DNA of 64,000 nucleotides. Source: Streptomyces flaveolus (GTDB lineage: Bacteria; Actinomycetota; Actinomycetes; Streptomycetales; Streptomycetaceae). The stretch lies in NCBI RefSeq assembly GCF_014648815.1, contig NZ_BMRV01000004.1:434001-498000 (forward strand), read 5' to 3'. The translations under genes and the position numbers were made by a program. Below, in pieces: positions 37,569 to 46,786 of the stretch. The first letter of the stretch is position 1. Every line of letters starts with the position of its first letter. The notes below the pieces were generated by a model. It was not told the origin of the DNA. It saw only the letters and a program-made list of their open reading frames with translations, and did not search any database.

Positions 37569-38315
37569 TTACGCCGACGCGCCGGTGTCCCGGCGGCGGC
37601 CGGCGAGGACGCCGTACGCGACGCCCGCCGCGCCGACGACGATGCCGACGATGCCGAGCACGCGGGCGGTGGTGTCGCTGCTGTCGCCGGAGTCGGCGGA
37701 GCTGCCGGCCGCGGTGTGCTGGGCGGTGGACTCGGCGTCGGCGCCGGCCTTCGCGCCCGCCGCGCCGTGGGCGTCGCCCTCGGCGGCGGTCAGTTCGAGC
37801 ACGGGCGCCGGGTTGTCGGGCTCCTCCTGGCCCTCCTGCGGCACCTCGATCCAGCGCACGACCTCCTTGTTGGAGTACGTCTGGATCGCCTTGAAGACCA
37901 GTTCGTCGGTGTCCTCGGGCAGCGCGCCGATGGAGACGGGGAACTTCTGGAAGTAGCCGGGCTCGACACCCTTGCCCTCGGCGGTCCAGGTCACCTTGGT
38001 GACGACCTCGGTGATCTGCTTGCCGTGCGACTCCAGCGGCTTGGCCGGCTTGCCCTTGGTGACCTCGGCCTTCCAGCCGGGGATCGGCTGCGGCATGACG
38101 GACGCCAGCGGGTGGTCCGTGGGGAAGGTGACCTCCAGCCTGGTGGTGGAGGCGTTGTCACGCTCGTTGGGGACCTTGAAGTCGACGACCGCGTAGCCGC
38201 CCTTGGCGGCCGCGCCCTCCGGCTGCACGCTGACGTGCGCGAAGGCGGGGGCGGACAGGGCGAGGACGGCGATGCCGGCCGCGGAGCCGGCGGCGGCGAT
38301 ACGGGAAATCTTCAT
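37569..38315 (-). CDS. YcnI-family (DUF1775) copper-binding exported protein
   Basis: A 248-residue exported protein. The signal peptide ends APAFA before His27, leaving the mature N-terminus HVSVQPEG. In Bacillus YcnI an N-terminal His and a Glu bind Cu(II) in a mono-histidine brace, and the conserved Trp lies in GWKAEV here. A C-terminal membrane segment (VLGIVGIVVGAAGVAYGVLAG) after an Ala/Ser-rich linker anchors it. The ATG at 38315 gives this signal; earlier in-frame starts do not. It lies in the copper operon between the upstream membrane protein and sco. Confidence 0.9.
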   Translation of the reverse strand: MKISRIAAAGSAAGIAVLALSAPAFAHVSVQPEGAAAKGGYAVVDFKVPNERDNASTTRLEVTFPTDHPLASVMPQPIPGWKAEVTKGKPAKPLESHGKQITEVVTKVTWTAEGKGVEPGYFQKFPVSIGALPEDTDELVFKAIQTYSNKEVVRWIEVPQEGQEEPDNPAPVLELTAAEGDAHGAAGAKAGADAESTAQHTAAGSSADSGDSSDTTARVLGIVGIVVGAAGVAYGVLAGRRRDTGASA

Positions 38316-38467
38316 GAACGGAGTACTCCGCTTCGTGTGCTGACCGGCCAGGAGCCGGGTCAGGAGTGACGGGAGGGATGCGCGCACACGCGCGCGTGCC
38401 GCACGACGGCGGCACCTCCTCCGTCACTCCGGCCGGAAGGCGGAAGCGGGTCGGTGGTCGCGTCGTG

Positions 38468-39310
38468 TCAGGCGGCGAGGGCGAGGGCGCTGGGCGGACC
38501 GCGCCTGATCACCGTGTGCTGGAGAGCGGCGGTGTGCGGTCGCGCCGGCACGAGCAGGGCGGTGCGCGGCGGGCGCGGGCCCGTGCGGGGAGCGCCGGCG
38601 AGCCCGCGGTGCAGGGCGCGCACCAGTGCGAGCGCGGCGCGCAGGGCACGCACGAGCGCTGCCTCGGCCATCGACTGGGCCGAATGCGCCGACAGTGCGA
38701 CGAGCCGTGCCACGGCCAGGTCCCCGCGTCGCAGCAGCCAGCCGGCGGCGAGTGCCGCGAGGACGTGGCCGAGCAGCATCGGCAGGGACGGCAGCAGCGA
38801 GGCGGAGGAGCCGGCGGCGGTGGACAGGGCGTCCGCCGGGTGATGTGCCGCGCCGGTGTGGGCGCCGGAACCCGGTGCGAGCCGCGCGTCGGTGAGGATC
38901 CGCTGGGCCTGGGCCGGGCTGATCGCCGCGGCGGTGGTCCCGCAGACCAGGCGTGCGGCCTGCTGGACCAGTGAGGCGTCGGACAGCGGGCCCGCCCCGC
39001 CGGGGGACGCCGCCGTGGTGACCGCCGTGGCCCCGTGCTGGCCGAGCCCGAACACCGTGTGCAGGGCGGTCTGGCCGACCGCGAGCAGCACCGCGATCCC
39101 GGGCAGCGAACGTTCGCGCCCGGCGAGGGGCGCGGCGACCAGGACCGCCCCGAGGAATCCCGCGCCCAGCGACCACAGGGGGACGGTGGCGCAGGAGGCG
39201 AAGGTGTGCCCCGCCGCGGCCAGCACGACGCAGACCGCGGCGAACACCGCGGCCCGCAGAATCCGGAGGTCGTTCCCGGAGCGCGCCGAAGGCGGGTGGG
39301 GGGCAGTCAT
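38468..39310 (-). CDS. Membrane protein of the copper cluster, function unknown
   Basis: A 280-residue protein with four or five hydrophobic segments (LRAAVFAAVCVVLAAAGHTF; GAGFLGAVLVAAPLAG; GIAVLLAVGQTALHTVF; LPMLLGHVLAALAAGWLLR) and an Ala/Pro/Arg-rich tail. I do not recognise a named family. The His residues in the membrane part (HTF, HTVFGLGQHG, LGHV) resemble metal-binding positions. The ATG at 39310 is preferred over 39550 because it precedes the first membrane segment. It lies 152 bp upstream of YcnI on the same strand, so it may be the first gene of the operon or have its own promoter. Confidence 0.65.
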   Translation of the reverse strand: MTAPHPPSARSGNDLRILRAAVFAAVCVVLAAAGHTFASCATVPLWSLGAGFLGAVLVAAPLAGRERSLPGIAVLLAVGQTALHTVFGLGQHGATAVTTAASPGGAGPLSDASLVQQAARLVCGTTAAAISPAQAQRILTDARLAPGSGAHTGAAHHPADALSTAAGSSASLLPSLPMLLGHVLAALAAGWLLRRGDLAVARLVALSAHSAQSMAEAALVRALRAALALVRALHRGLAGAPRTGPRPPRTALLVPARPHTAALQHTVIRRGPPSALALAA

Positions 39311-39531
39311 GGCGGGCTCATCATCGCACTGGCGGCCCCCGCGCCGTACGGCAGGTCCGCAAGATGCCGTACGACCGGATGGTCGCCCTTGGGAGGAGCC
39401 GCCCCACATACACCGGTCGCGGGGCCGGTCGCATCCGCCGTCCGGGCGGTCCGATGCGCACACTGCGCTTACGCCCGGGCACAAGGGGCAATACGTAACG
39501 GTATGTCGAGCCGCGGCCGGGAGGCTGGAGC

Positions 39532-39996
39532 ATGAGCATCTGGTGGTCACTCCATTTGCGGCGCGAGGCTGCGAGCGTGCCCCTGGCCCGCCGCCTGCTG
39601 CTCGGCACGATGGAGACCGCGGGCGTCGACCCCGACGTCTCCTTCGACCTCTCCGTCGCCCTCAGCGAGGCCTGCGCCAACGCCGTGGAGCACGGCGGGG
39701 ACGACGAACCTGGCAGCCCCTCGGACGCGTACCGCGTCACGGCCTACCTCGACGGCGAGCGGTGCCGCATCGAGGTCGCCGACACGGGCCCCGGCTTCGA
39801 CGCGGGTGCCTCCGGCCGACCGGGCGGGCCGGCGCGGACGGCGCCCGCCGACGCCGAGCACGGACGCGGCCTGTGTCTCATCCGGGAGCTCGCCGACCAC
39901 GTCCACATCGGCGGCACGCCGGGCCGGACGGGGGCGGTGGTGAGCTTCGACAAGATCCTCAAGTGGCGGGAGGACGCCCCCCTGATGGCGGTGTGA
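39532..39996 (+). CDS. RsbW-like ATPase (HATPase_c_2, anti-sigma kinase type)
   Basis: A 154-residue single-domain kinase of the GHKL fold. The N-box is ALSEACANAVEHG, the G1 box EVADTGPGFD and the G2 region HGRGLCLIRELADHV. Such proteins phosphorylate anti-anti-sigma (STAS) partners or bind sigma factors. No STAS or sigma gene is beside it. The ATG at 39532 has GGAG upstream. It is transcribed divergently from the copper cluster membrane protein. Confidence 0.85.
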   Translation: MSIWWSLHLRREAASVPLARRLLLGTMETAGVDPDVSFDLSVALSEACANAVEHGGDDEPGSPSDAYRVTAYLDGERCRIEVADTGPGFDAGASGRPGGPARTAPADAEHGRGLCLIRELADHVHIGGTPGRTGAVVSFDKILKWREDAPLMAV

Positions 39997-40031
39997 CGCG
40001 CTCGGCCGCCGGGGCGGATCGCCGGCTCCCC

Positions 40032-40483
40032 TCAGCGCACCCCGTCCAGGACCCGCCCCAGGGCCTCCAGCGCCTCGGGGTACGCCCGTTCCCGGGGCGT
40101 TCCGTATCCCACCACCAGCCCCTGCGGCCGGCCGGAGCCGACTGCCGGCGGCGACTGCCAGTGGTCCCCGAGCCGTCCGACGGCGAGACCCGCCGACTCC
40201 GCCCGCCGCACGGCCTCCGTCTCGTCGTCGACGTCCACCAGCGCGTGCAGCCGGTCGCACCGCTGCCCGCGCCCGCCGACAAGGCCTTCGCCGCCTTCGC
40301 CGTGCCCCGCGAGATGCCGAGCTCGTCCGCCAGCCGCCGGGTCGCCGGCAGCCGCGCCCCCGGGGCGAGCCGTCCGTCCCGGACGGCGCCGCGCAGCGCC
40401 CGCTCGAGCCCGCTCCGGCGCCCTTCCCCGGAGTCCGGCTCGAGATGCAGGTCCACGCCGACGGCGGACCGGAAGTCGTCCAC
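40032..40483 (-). pseudogene. MocR/PdxR-type GntR regulator remnant
   Basis: A broken GntR/MocR regulator. From the GTG at 40483 (GGGGGAGGA upstream) the frame encodes VDDFRSAVGVDLHLEP... then a winged-helix segment RLAPGARLPATRRLADELGISRGTA. It then runs into non-homologous sequence. A different frame, 40238 to the stop at 40032, encodes the end of a MocR aminotransferase-like domain (QGLVVGYGTPRERAYPEALEALGRVL). The normal ~450-residue protein is reduced to 452 bases, so most of the PLP domain is deleted and the reading frame is lost. It is unlikely to function. Confidence 0.75.
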
Positions 40484-40608
40484 GGAAATCCTCCCCCTGG
40501 GCGCGCCGAGGCGCCTCACCGACCCAGGGCGCGACCCGTCCGCGGGAACCCCCTGGGCACGTCGATGGCCGGGTACCCGGTGCGGTACCCGGCCATCTGT
40601 CGCGAAGG

Positions 40609-42075
40609 TCAGCCCTTCAGCGAAGCCATCCACGCCTCGACCTCGTCCGACCGGCGCGGCAGGCCGGCGGACAGGTTCCGGTTGCCGTCCTCGGTGACGA
40701 GGATGTCGTCCTCGATGCGGACGCCGATGCCCCGGTACTCCTCGGGCACGGTCAGGTCGTCGGCCTGGAAGTACAGACCGGGCTCGACGGTGAGGACCAT
40801 GCCGGGCTCCAGGGTGCCGTCGACGTAGGACTCCACGCGCGCGGCGGCGCAGTCGTGGACGTCCAGGCCGAGCATGTGGCCGGTGCCGTGCAGCGTCCAG
40901 CGGCGCTGCAGCCCCAGCTCCAGCACCCGCTCGACCGGGCCCTCGACCAGGCCCCACTCGACGAGCCGCTCGGCCAGCACCCGCTGGGCGGCGTCGTGGA
41001 AGTCGCGGTACTTGGCGCCCGGCTTCACGGCCGCGATGCCGGCCTCCTGGGCGTCGTACACGGCGTCGTAGATCTTCTTCTGCAGCTCGCTGTACGTGCC
41101 GTTGACCGGCAGCGTGCGCGTGACGTCCGCCGTGTAGTACGTGTGCGTCTCCACACCCGCGTCGAGCAGCAGCAGGTCGCCGGAGCGGACCGGGCCGTCG
41201 TTGCGGACCCAGTGCAGGGTGCAGGCGTGCGGGCCGGCGGCGGCGATGGTGCCGTAGCCGACGTCGTTGCCCTCGACGCGGGCGCGGAGGAAGAAGGTGC
41301 CCTCGATGTAGCGCTCGCTGGTCGCCTCGGCCTTGTCGAGGACCTTCACGACGTCCTCGAAGCCGCGGACGGTGGAGTCGACGGCCTTCTGCAGCTCGCC
41401 GATCTCGAACTCGTCCTTGACGAGGCGGGCCTCGGAGAGGAAGACGCGCAGCTCCTCGTCGCGCTCGGCGGTGACCTTGTCGGTCAGCGCCGCCTCGATG
41501 CCGGCGTCGTGGCCGCGCACGACGCGCACCGGGCCGGTGGCCTCGCGCAGCGCGCCGGCGAGCTCGCGCACGTCGGAGGCGGGGATGCCGTACAGCTTCT
41601 CGGCCTCGGTGAGGGAGTGGCGGCGGCCGACCCACAGCTCGCCCTGGCCGTCGAGCCAGAACTCGCCGTTCTCGCGGTCGGAGCGCGGCAGGAGGTAGAT
41701 CGTCGCGGTGTGGCCGTCGCCCTCGGGCTCCAGGACCAGGACGCCGTCCTCGGTCTGGTTGCCGGTCAGGTAGGCGTACTCGACCGAGGCGCGGAAGGCG
41801 TACTCGGTGTCGTTCGAGCGGGTCTTCAGGTTGCCCGCGGGGATCACCAGGCGCTCGCCCGGGAAGCGGGCGGAGAGCGCGGCGCGGCGGGCGGCGGTCT
41901 CGGCGGCCTGGGGGATCGGCCGCAGGTCGTGCAGCTCGGTGTCGGCCCAGCCCGACTTCATGTTCTCGGCGAGCTCGTCGGACACGCCCGGGTACAGGCC
42001 GTTCTTCCGCTGCTTGATCGGCTCCTCGGACTCGTTCTCCGGGGTCTCCGGGGTGAGCTCCTCCGCCACGGTCAT
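40609..42075 (-). CDS. pepP: Xaa-Pro aminopeptidase (M24B)
   Basis: A 488-residue dimetal peptidase that removes an N-terminal residue preceding proline. The N-terminal creatinase-like domain (about 45-215) precedes the pita-bread domain. The metal ligands are in place: two Asp in LDAGVETHTYYTADVTRT, His in HGTGHMLGLDVHD, Glu in TVEPGLY and Glu in GVRIEDDIL. The ATG at 42075 has AAGGAGG seven bases upstream, the best ribosome site in this region. There is no signal peptide, so the enzyme is cytoplasmic. It is downstream of the SpoIIE-type phosphatase on the same strand. Confidence 0.93.
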   Translation of the reverse strand: MTVAEELTPETPENESEEPIKQRKNGLYPGVSDELAENMKSGWADTELHDLRPIPQAAETAARRAALSARFPGERLVIPAGNLKTRSNDTEYAFRASVEYAYLTGNQTEDGVLVLEPEGDGHTATIYLLPRSDRENGEFWLDGQGELWVGRRHSLTEAEKLYGIPASDVRELAGALREATGPVRVVRGHDAGIEAALTDKVTAERDEELRVFLSEARLVKDEFEIGELQKAVDSTVRGFEDVVKVLDKAEATSERYIEGTFFLRARVEGNDVGYGTIAAAGPHACTLHWVRNDGPVRSGDLLLLDAGVETHTYYTADVTRTLPVNGTYSELQKKIYDAVYDAQEAGIAAVKPGAKYRDFHDAAQRVLAERLVEWGLVEGPVERVLELGLQRRWTLHGTGHMLGLDVHDCAAARVESYVDGTLEPGMVLTVEPGLYFQADDLTVPEEYRGIGVRIEDDILVTEDGNRNLSAGLPRRSDEVEAWMASLKG

Positions 42076-42167
42076 CCTCCTTGATACGGCACTGGACCAC
42101 CCCCATCGTACGGTCGTACGGAAGGGGGCCCAGGGCCGAAGGACCTGTTACACCGTGCGGCGGCGCG

Positions 42168-43577
42168 TCACTGGTCGAAGCGGACCGCCAGCAGCACCAC
42201 GTCCTCCTCGGAGTCCGCCTCGTCCGCGCCGTCCGGCAGCACCGTGCGCAGCACGTGGTCGGCGACGGCGTCCGGGTCGTGGCGCTTGGTCCGCGGGACG
42301 CCGGCCGCCGCGGCGTGCAGGCGGGCGAAGGCGCGGTCGGTCGGGTCGCCGGTGCGGTGCAGCAGACCGTCGGTGTACAGCAGGACCGTCTCTCCGGGTG
42401 CGGCCTGGAGCTCCACGCTCGGGGCCTCCCAGCAGGCGAGCATGCCCAGCGGCGCGGAGACGGAGGTCTCCACGAACTCGGTGCGCCGCTCGCCGATCAG
42501 CAGCGGCGGGCTGTGTCCGGCGCCGGCCAGGGTGATCCGGCGCAGCGCGGGCTCGCAGTAGCCGAACAGGGCGGTGGCCGAGCGGGCGGGTTCGGTGAGC
42601 CGCAGCAGCAGCTCCAGGTCGGACAGGACCGCGACCGGGTCCTCGCCCTCCATCACGGCGTACGCCCGCAGGGACGCGCGCAGCCGTCCGGTGGCGGCCA
42701 CCGCGCTGGGGCCGCAGCCGGTGACGGAGCCGACGGCCAGGCCGAGCGCGGCGTCCGGCAGCGGCAGGGCGTCGTACCAGTCGCCACCGCCGCGCGGGCC
42801 GGTGCGGCGGCGGGCGGCGAGCCGCACGCCGGGCACCCGGGGCAGGCGCGAGGGCAGCAGTTCCTCGGCCATGGTCGCCATGCGGGTGCGCGTGCGCTCG
42901 GTCTCCAGGAGCCGGGCCAGGTGTTCGGTGGCGTACCGGGCGTACAGCCCGACGAGGTGCCGCTGCCGCTCGCGCGGTTCGGCGGGCTCGTCGTAGAGCC
43001 ACACGGCCGCCCCGAGGCGTCCGGCGCGCTCGGTGGACAGGGGGAGGGCGTAGCTGGCGGCGTAGCCGAGGCGGGCGGCGACCTCGCGGTGGCGCGGGTC
43101 GAGGCCCTCCTCGGCGAAGAGATCGGGTTCGGCGATGCCGCCCTCGGCGACGGGCAGACCCTCCAGGATCCGTCCGTACGACAGCGAGCTGCGCGGCACC
43201 GTCTCGATGTGGCCGAGGTCGGCGCGGGCCAGTCCGAGGCCGATGGTGCTGTCCGGGCCGAGCCCGTCGGCCGGTTCCAGGACGACGAGACCGCGCCGGG
43301 CACCCACCAGGGCGGCGCCGGCGCGCAGCAGTTCCTGGAGCGCTTCGGCGAGGGAGTCCGTGCGGGCGAGGCGCTCGGTCAGCTCGTGCAGGGTCGTCAG
43401 GTCCGACACCCAGCCGGCGAGCCGGTCCTGGAGCAGGGCGCCCGGCGCACCCGGCGTGCCCGGGTCGTTCGGCGGGGCGGCCGGAGAGGGGCCCGCGGCG
43501 GCGGACGCGACAGTGTGTGCGGGGGACGGCACAGTTGAATCGATTCCAGCCACTTTCGCAGGGTGCGGGGCGTTCAT
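42168..43577 (-). CDS. GAF/PP2C-type (SpoIIE, RsbU-like) phosphatase
   Basis: A 469-residue protein phosphatase. After a low-complexity N-terminus, residues ~60-215 are a GAF domain, then an alpha-helical link (RTRMATMAEELLPSRLP) and the SpoIIE/PP2C catalytic domain with GGGDWYDAL, GLAVGSVTGCGPSA and LLYTDGLLHR. RsbU-like enzymes dephosphorylate STAS anti-anti-sigma factors, opposing RsbW-like kinases. Two such kinases lie 2-4 kb away on either side, but no STAS protein. It has no membrane segment. The start at 43577 is the first in frame before the low-complexity tail. Confidence 0.9.
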   Translation of the reverse strand: MNAPHPAKVAGIDSTVPSPAHTVASAAAGPSPAAPPNDPGTPGAPGALLQDRLAGWVSDLTTLHELTERLARTDSLAEALQELLRAGAALVGARRGLVVLEPADGLGPDSTIGLGLARADLGHIETVPRSSLSYGRILEGLPVAEGGIAEPDLFAEEGLDPRHREVAARLGYAASYALPLSTERAGRLGAAVWLYDEPAEPRERQRHLVGLYARYATEHLARLLETERTRTRMATMAEELLPSRLPRVPGVRLAARRRTGPRGGGDWYDALPLPDAALGLAVGSVTGCGPSAVAATGRLRASLRAYAVMEGEDPVAVLSDLELLLRLTEPARSATALFGYCEPALRRITLAGAGHSPPLLIGERRTEFVETSVSAPLGMLACWEAPSVELQAAPGETVLLYTDGLLHRTGDPTDRAFARLHAAAAGVPRTKRHDPDAVADHVLRTVLPDGADEADSEEDVVLLAVRFDQ

Positions 43578-44197
43578 GGCGTCCGGCTTTCCGACCGGTG
43601 CTTACTGCTCAAAAGCATCGCAAACCCCCATGTCATTCTGCGCCGCTAGCAGTGTCTCCACATGTACACGCACTCGTAAGGAGATGTCCAGCATTGTCCT
43701 GCTGGGATTCCTGGTGTCCGTGGGGTGCGAGGGGTCTGTTGTCCGAACCCCTTGCGGAAAAGCAAAGTTGGCTTGAAACTGCCCCAGAGGATGTCTTGTT
43801 GCGGTCTTCTGGGGGTGCTCCACGGAGCGTCACAGCGGTCGTGATGGGTACGTACTCGGTGAAGGCCAGGGGTGGCTGGGGGCCACCCGGAACCTGGCGG
43901 CGGACCCGGGCGTCCTATCCACCGACGACCGTGCCCCATCCTCCCGTGGCGGAGGCGGAGAGAAATACGCGGGACGGCAAACGCCAGACTTCGCCACCCC
44001 CGCGCCACGCCCATGCTTTTGATGGACGCAGTATGGACGGAACCGCCGCGGACGCAGTCTGAACCAGGACCACAGGGGTTCCCCTTGCCCGCGGCAGGGG
44101 TGTGATGCGCCACCAGCTACGCACAGCGAAGTGATCGACACATGGTGTGAGACGACCACGGTGTTGCCAGGCGTGCAACGGAAAGGAACGAGCGCTC
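43578..44197. other. 620-bp intergenic region with no supported gene
   Basis: Several short open frames cross this region on both strands, but none has a convincing start or codon bias. A hairpin GGGTGGC (43870-43876) with GCCACCC (43882-43888) lies in the middle. The region separates the divergent SpoIIE-type phosphatase and the PrimPol-domain gene and should contain their promoters. Its length is well above the window's typical gap. Confidence 0.5.
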
Positions 44198-44863
44198 ATG
44201 CGCGAGATCCTCGGAAGGCGACGCAGGCTCCTGTCCCGGCGAGGCGACGGACGGCCTGAGCTGATCGGCGCGGCCCTGACCTACGCGACGCAGTGGCGGT
44301 GGCCCGTACTCCCGGGCGTGGCGCCGGACCCGCAGGCGCGCTCGCGCTGCGGCTGCCCCGACCCCGAGTGCACGGTGCCCGGCGCGCACCCCTTCGACCC
44401 CGGCCTCCTCGCCGCCACCACCGACGAGCGGATGGTGCGCTGGTGGTGGACCAACCGGCCGACGGCGCCGATCGTCCTGGCCACCGGCGGCAGCGCCCCG
44501 TGCGCGGTCTCCCTGCCCGCCCTGCCGGCCGCCCGCGCCCTGACCGCGCTCGACCGCGCCGGACTGCGGCTCGGCCCGGTCGTCGCCTCGTCCACCCGCT
44601 GGTCGCTGCTGGTCCGGCCGTACTCCATGGAGCAGCTGGGCGAACTGCTCTACGCCAAGGACTTCGTACCCGGCTCCCTGCGCTTCCACGGCGAGGGCGG
44701 CTACCTCGCCCTGCCCCCGTCCGAGACCGGCCCGGGTGCCGTCCGCTGGGAGCGGGCACCGCTGCCCGGGTCCGCCTCGCCCTGGCTGCCCGACGTGGAG
44801 GCCGTGGTGGACGCGGTGGTCGACGCCCTCACCCGTACGGGTGTGAGCGCACCCGAGTTGTAG
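44198..44863 (+). CDS. Bifunctional primase/polymerase (PrimPol) N-terminal domain protein
   Basis: A 221-residue protein consisting only of the archaeo-eukaryotic PrimPol-like domain found fused to helicases in phages and plasmids, in a Streptomyces-type stand-alone form. Characteristic runs are WPVLPGVAPDP, CGCPDPECTVPGAHPFDPG and MVRWWWTNRPTAPIVLATG. The Cys/His cluster could bind zinc. No helicase domain or replication partner is adjacent. The ATG at 44198 has GAAAGGAA upstream. A second PrimPol-domain protein lies at 51060-51926. Priming activity is not proven for these short forms. Confidence 0.8.
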   Translation: MREILGRRRRLLSRRGDGRPELIGAALTYATQWRWPVLPGVAPDPQARSRCGCPDPECTVPGAHPFDPGLLAATTDERMVRWWWTNRPTAPIVLATGGSAPCAVSLPALPAARALTALDRAGLRLGPVVASSTRWSLLVRPYSMEQLGELLYAKDFVPGSLRFHGEGGYLALPPSETGPGAVRWERAPLPGSASPWLPDVEAVVDAVVDALTRTGVSAPEL

Positions 44864-44919
44864 GGGTGTCGGGCGCGCGCGGAAGTCGGCGCCCGTCCGG
44901 GGTCGTTATCGTCCGCTCC

Positions 44920-45564
44920 ATGCCGCTTCATGCTGGGGAGCACCGCGCCGCGAGGCCGCGCCGCGCGGGACTGCACCGCCGCCGCCCGGCCGGCCGGTTT
45001 CGCCTGTACGGCCTCGCCGGTGTCGTGGTGTGCGCGGTCGTGCTGCCGTTCGCCGTGGCGTCCGCCGGGCCCGTGCACAACGGGGAGAAGGACGGCCTGG
45101 TGCTGGGTGCGCGCCTGCTTCCGCGCGAGGGTGACGGCAAGGCACCCGGGCGGACCGTCGATGACGCCACGTCGTCCGACGCCGGGCCCGCCCCCACCGC
45201 GCTGCCGCTCGGCCTGGCCACCGCCGTGCGCTGCGGCCCCGAACTCACCTCGCCCGAAGGGGTCGAGGCGCAGACCTGTGTGCTGACGCAGGGGGCCGGG
45301 ACCTGGGCGCGGACCTACTACCGCAACGCGACCGGCGGAGCGCTGGAGACCGTGCTGAGCCTCATGGGGCCCGACGGCCGCAGCGTGCGGATGCGCTGTG
45401 CGGTGGGCGCCGAGGACGCGCCGGGTATGTGCGAGACGCCCCGGGAGCGGATGCGGGGCGAGCCGGCCGAGTACACCGCGGTCGCGGAGTTCGCGGGCCG
45501 GGCAGGCTACGGACCGCTGCTGCTGCGCATCGGCAGCAACTCGCCCACGGAAAAGGGACGTTGA
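44920..45564 (+). CDS. Exported or membrane-anchored protein of unknown function
   Basis: A 214-residue protein not recognised as a family. A basic N-terminus (residues 1-28, rich in Arg) precedes a single membrane segment (RLYGLAGVVVCAVVLPFAVA), so it is a signal anchor or an exported protein. The rest is soluble with three or four Cys: CGPELTSPEGVEAQTC and RCAVGAEDAPGMC, which could form two disulfides. A conserved-looking beta segment WARTYYRNATGGALETVLS follows. It lies 56 bases after the PrimPol gene and may be cotranscribed. The ATG at 44920 has no good ribosome site. Confidence 0.7.
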   Translation: MPLHAGEHRAARPRRAGLHRRRPAGRFRLYGLAGVVVCAVVLPFAVASAGPVHNGEKDGLVLGARLLPREGDGKAPGRTVDDATSSDAGPAPTALPLGLATAVRCGPELTSPEGVEAQTCVLTQGAGTWARTYYRNATGGALETVLSLMGPDGRSVRMRCAVGAEDAPGMCETPRERMRGEPAEYTAVAEFAGRAGYGPLLLRIGSNSPTEKGR

Positions 45565-45763
45565 CGCAACGGTCACGGCCGCGTGCGCGCCGGGGGCATG
45601 GAAAGACCCGGTTGCTGGCGACGGGGGATGCACCAGCAACCGGGCTACTCGAACGGTAACAAGAGATCGGCGGTTAGCAAATTCGATCTCCTGTTTTCCG
45701 GTCACCGACTGGCGTGTCTTTGCCGGGAGTTGTGACTGGAGTCACCCCTTCCGGACCCGGTGT

Positions 45764-45789
45764 CCCGGCTGACCGGTCGGTCAGCCGGG
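45764..45789. terminator. Strong bidirectional hairpin terminator
   Basis: CCCGGCTGACC (45764-45774) and GGTCAGCCGGG (45779-45789) form an 11-bp perfect stem with a GGTC loop, between the convergent exported-protein and SEC-C genes. Confidence 0.85.
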
Positions 45790-45820
45790 CCGGGCACCGC
45801 CGCCGTACGCCGGTCGCGGC

Positions 45821-46786
45821 TCAGCTGAGGGTGACCTGCCGGTTGGTCAGGCCGCCGCGCGCCCGGCGCTCGTCGGGCGTGAGCGGCGCGTCCGTGGCCA
45901 GTGCCTCGGTGAGGCGCTCGGCGAACTCGGCCGCCGGCTTCTCCACGTCCTCGGCGGTGACCCCGCTCGGCAGGTCCCAGACCGGGACGGTGAGCCCGTG
46001 AGCACGGAAGGAACCCACGAGCCGGGTGCCTTCGCCGAGACTCGACCGGCCCGCCGCGTGCAGTCGGGCCAGAGCGTCCAGAAGCCGCTCCTCCTCGTGC
46101 GGCATGACCCACCGCAGGTGGTTCTTCTCCGGCGTCTCGCACCAGTAGGCGGCGTCCACGCCCTGGAGCCGGACGGTGGGGATGGCCGCGGCGTTGGCCC
46201 GCTCCAGGGAGGCGGTCACCTCCGGCGTGGCGTTCTCCGCGTCCGGGACCCAGAACTCGAAGCCCTCGTGCACGACCGGCTCGAAAGCCCCCTCGGGCGC
46301 GAGCAGGTCCTGCAGCCGCGGACCGTCGGCCGGCGCGCGACGTCCCTGCACGGGCGTGCCCGGCGCGGCGCTCAGGGCCCGCTGGAGGGTGTCCGCGAGG
46401 TCGCGGCTGATGTCGCCCGACGCCGTGTCGTTCTGCAGGCCGAGCAGCACCGAGCCGTCGTCGCGGCGCAGGGCCGGCCAGGCCATCGGCAGCACCGTGG
46501 CCAGCGTGACCGACGGAACGTCCTCGGGCAGGCCGTCCTTCAGCGTCAGCCCGACCGTGGCCGCCGGCACCAGCTCGCGCAGCGCCACCCAGTCGCACTC
46601 GCCGGGCAGCCCTTCGAACGGGCGCTGCACCAGCGCGGTCGTGGCCTGCGCGGCGGCCCGGCCGTGGCAGGCCTTGTAGCGGCGGCCGCTGCCGCAGGGG
46701 CAGGGCTCGCGGGCACCGACGACCGGGACCTCTCCGTCGGTGAGCTCGGGCCGCTTGGCCTTCGTCTGGGGTCGCTTCTTGGCCAT
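45821..46786 (-). CDS. SEC-C motif (DUF5926) protein
   Basis: A 321-residue cytoplasmic protein. A SEC-C zinc motif is at Cys29-x-Cys31-x8-Cys40-His41 (CPCGSGRRYKACH), as found at the end of SecA and in other stand-alone proteins. The remaining 280 residues form an unnamed actinobacterial domain (DUF5926 by recollection) with VTLATVLPMAWPALRRDDG. The N-terminal lysine-rich tail (MAKKRPQTKAKR) suggests binding of nucleic acid or membrane. The start at 46786 is unambiguous. Its function is unknown; SEC-C in SecA contacts SecB or ribosomes. Confidence 0.85.
   Translation of the reverse strand: MAKKRPQTKAKRPELTDGEVPVVGAREPCPCGSGRRYKACHGRAAAQATTALVQRPFEGLPGECDWVALRELVPAATVGLTLKDGLPEDVPSVTLATVLPMAWPALRRDDGSVLLGLQNDTASGDISRDLADTLQRALSAAPGTPVQGRRAPADGPRLQDLLAPEGAFEPVVHEGFEFWVPDAENATPEVTASLERANAAAIPTVRLQGVDAAYWCETPEKNHLRWVMPHEEERLLDALARLHAAGRSSLGEGTRLVGSFRAHGLTVPVWDLPSGVTAEDVEKPAAEFAERLTEALATDAPLTPDERRARGGLTNRQVTLS

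Noticed and set aside
43602..44113. Short genes in the 43.6-44.1 kb gap
   Set aside because: All frames lack the third-position bias and a good start; several overlap each other on both strands.
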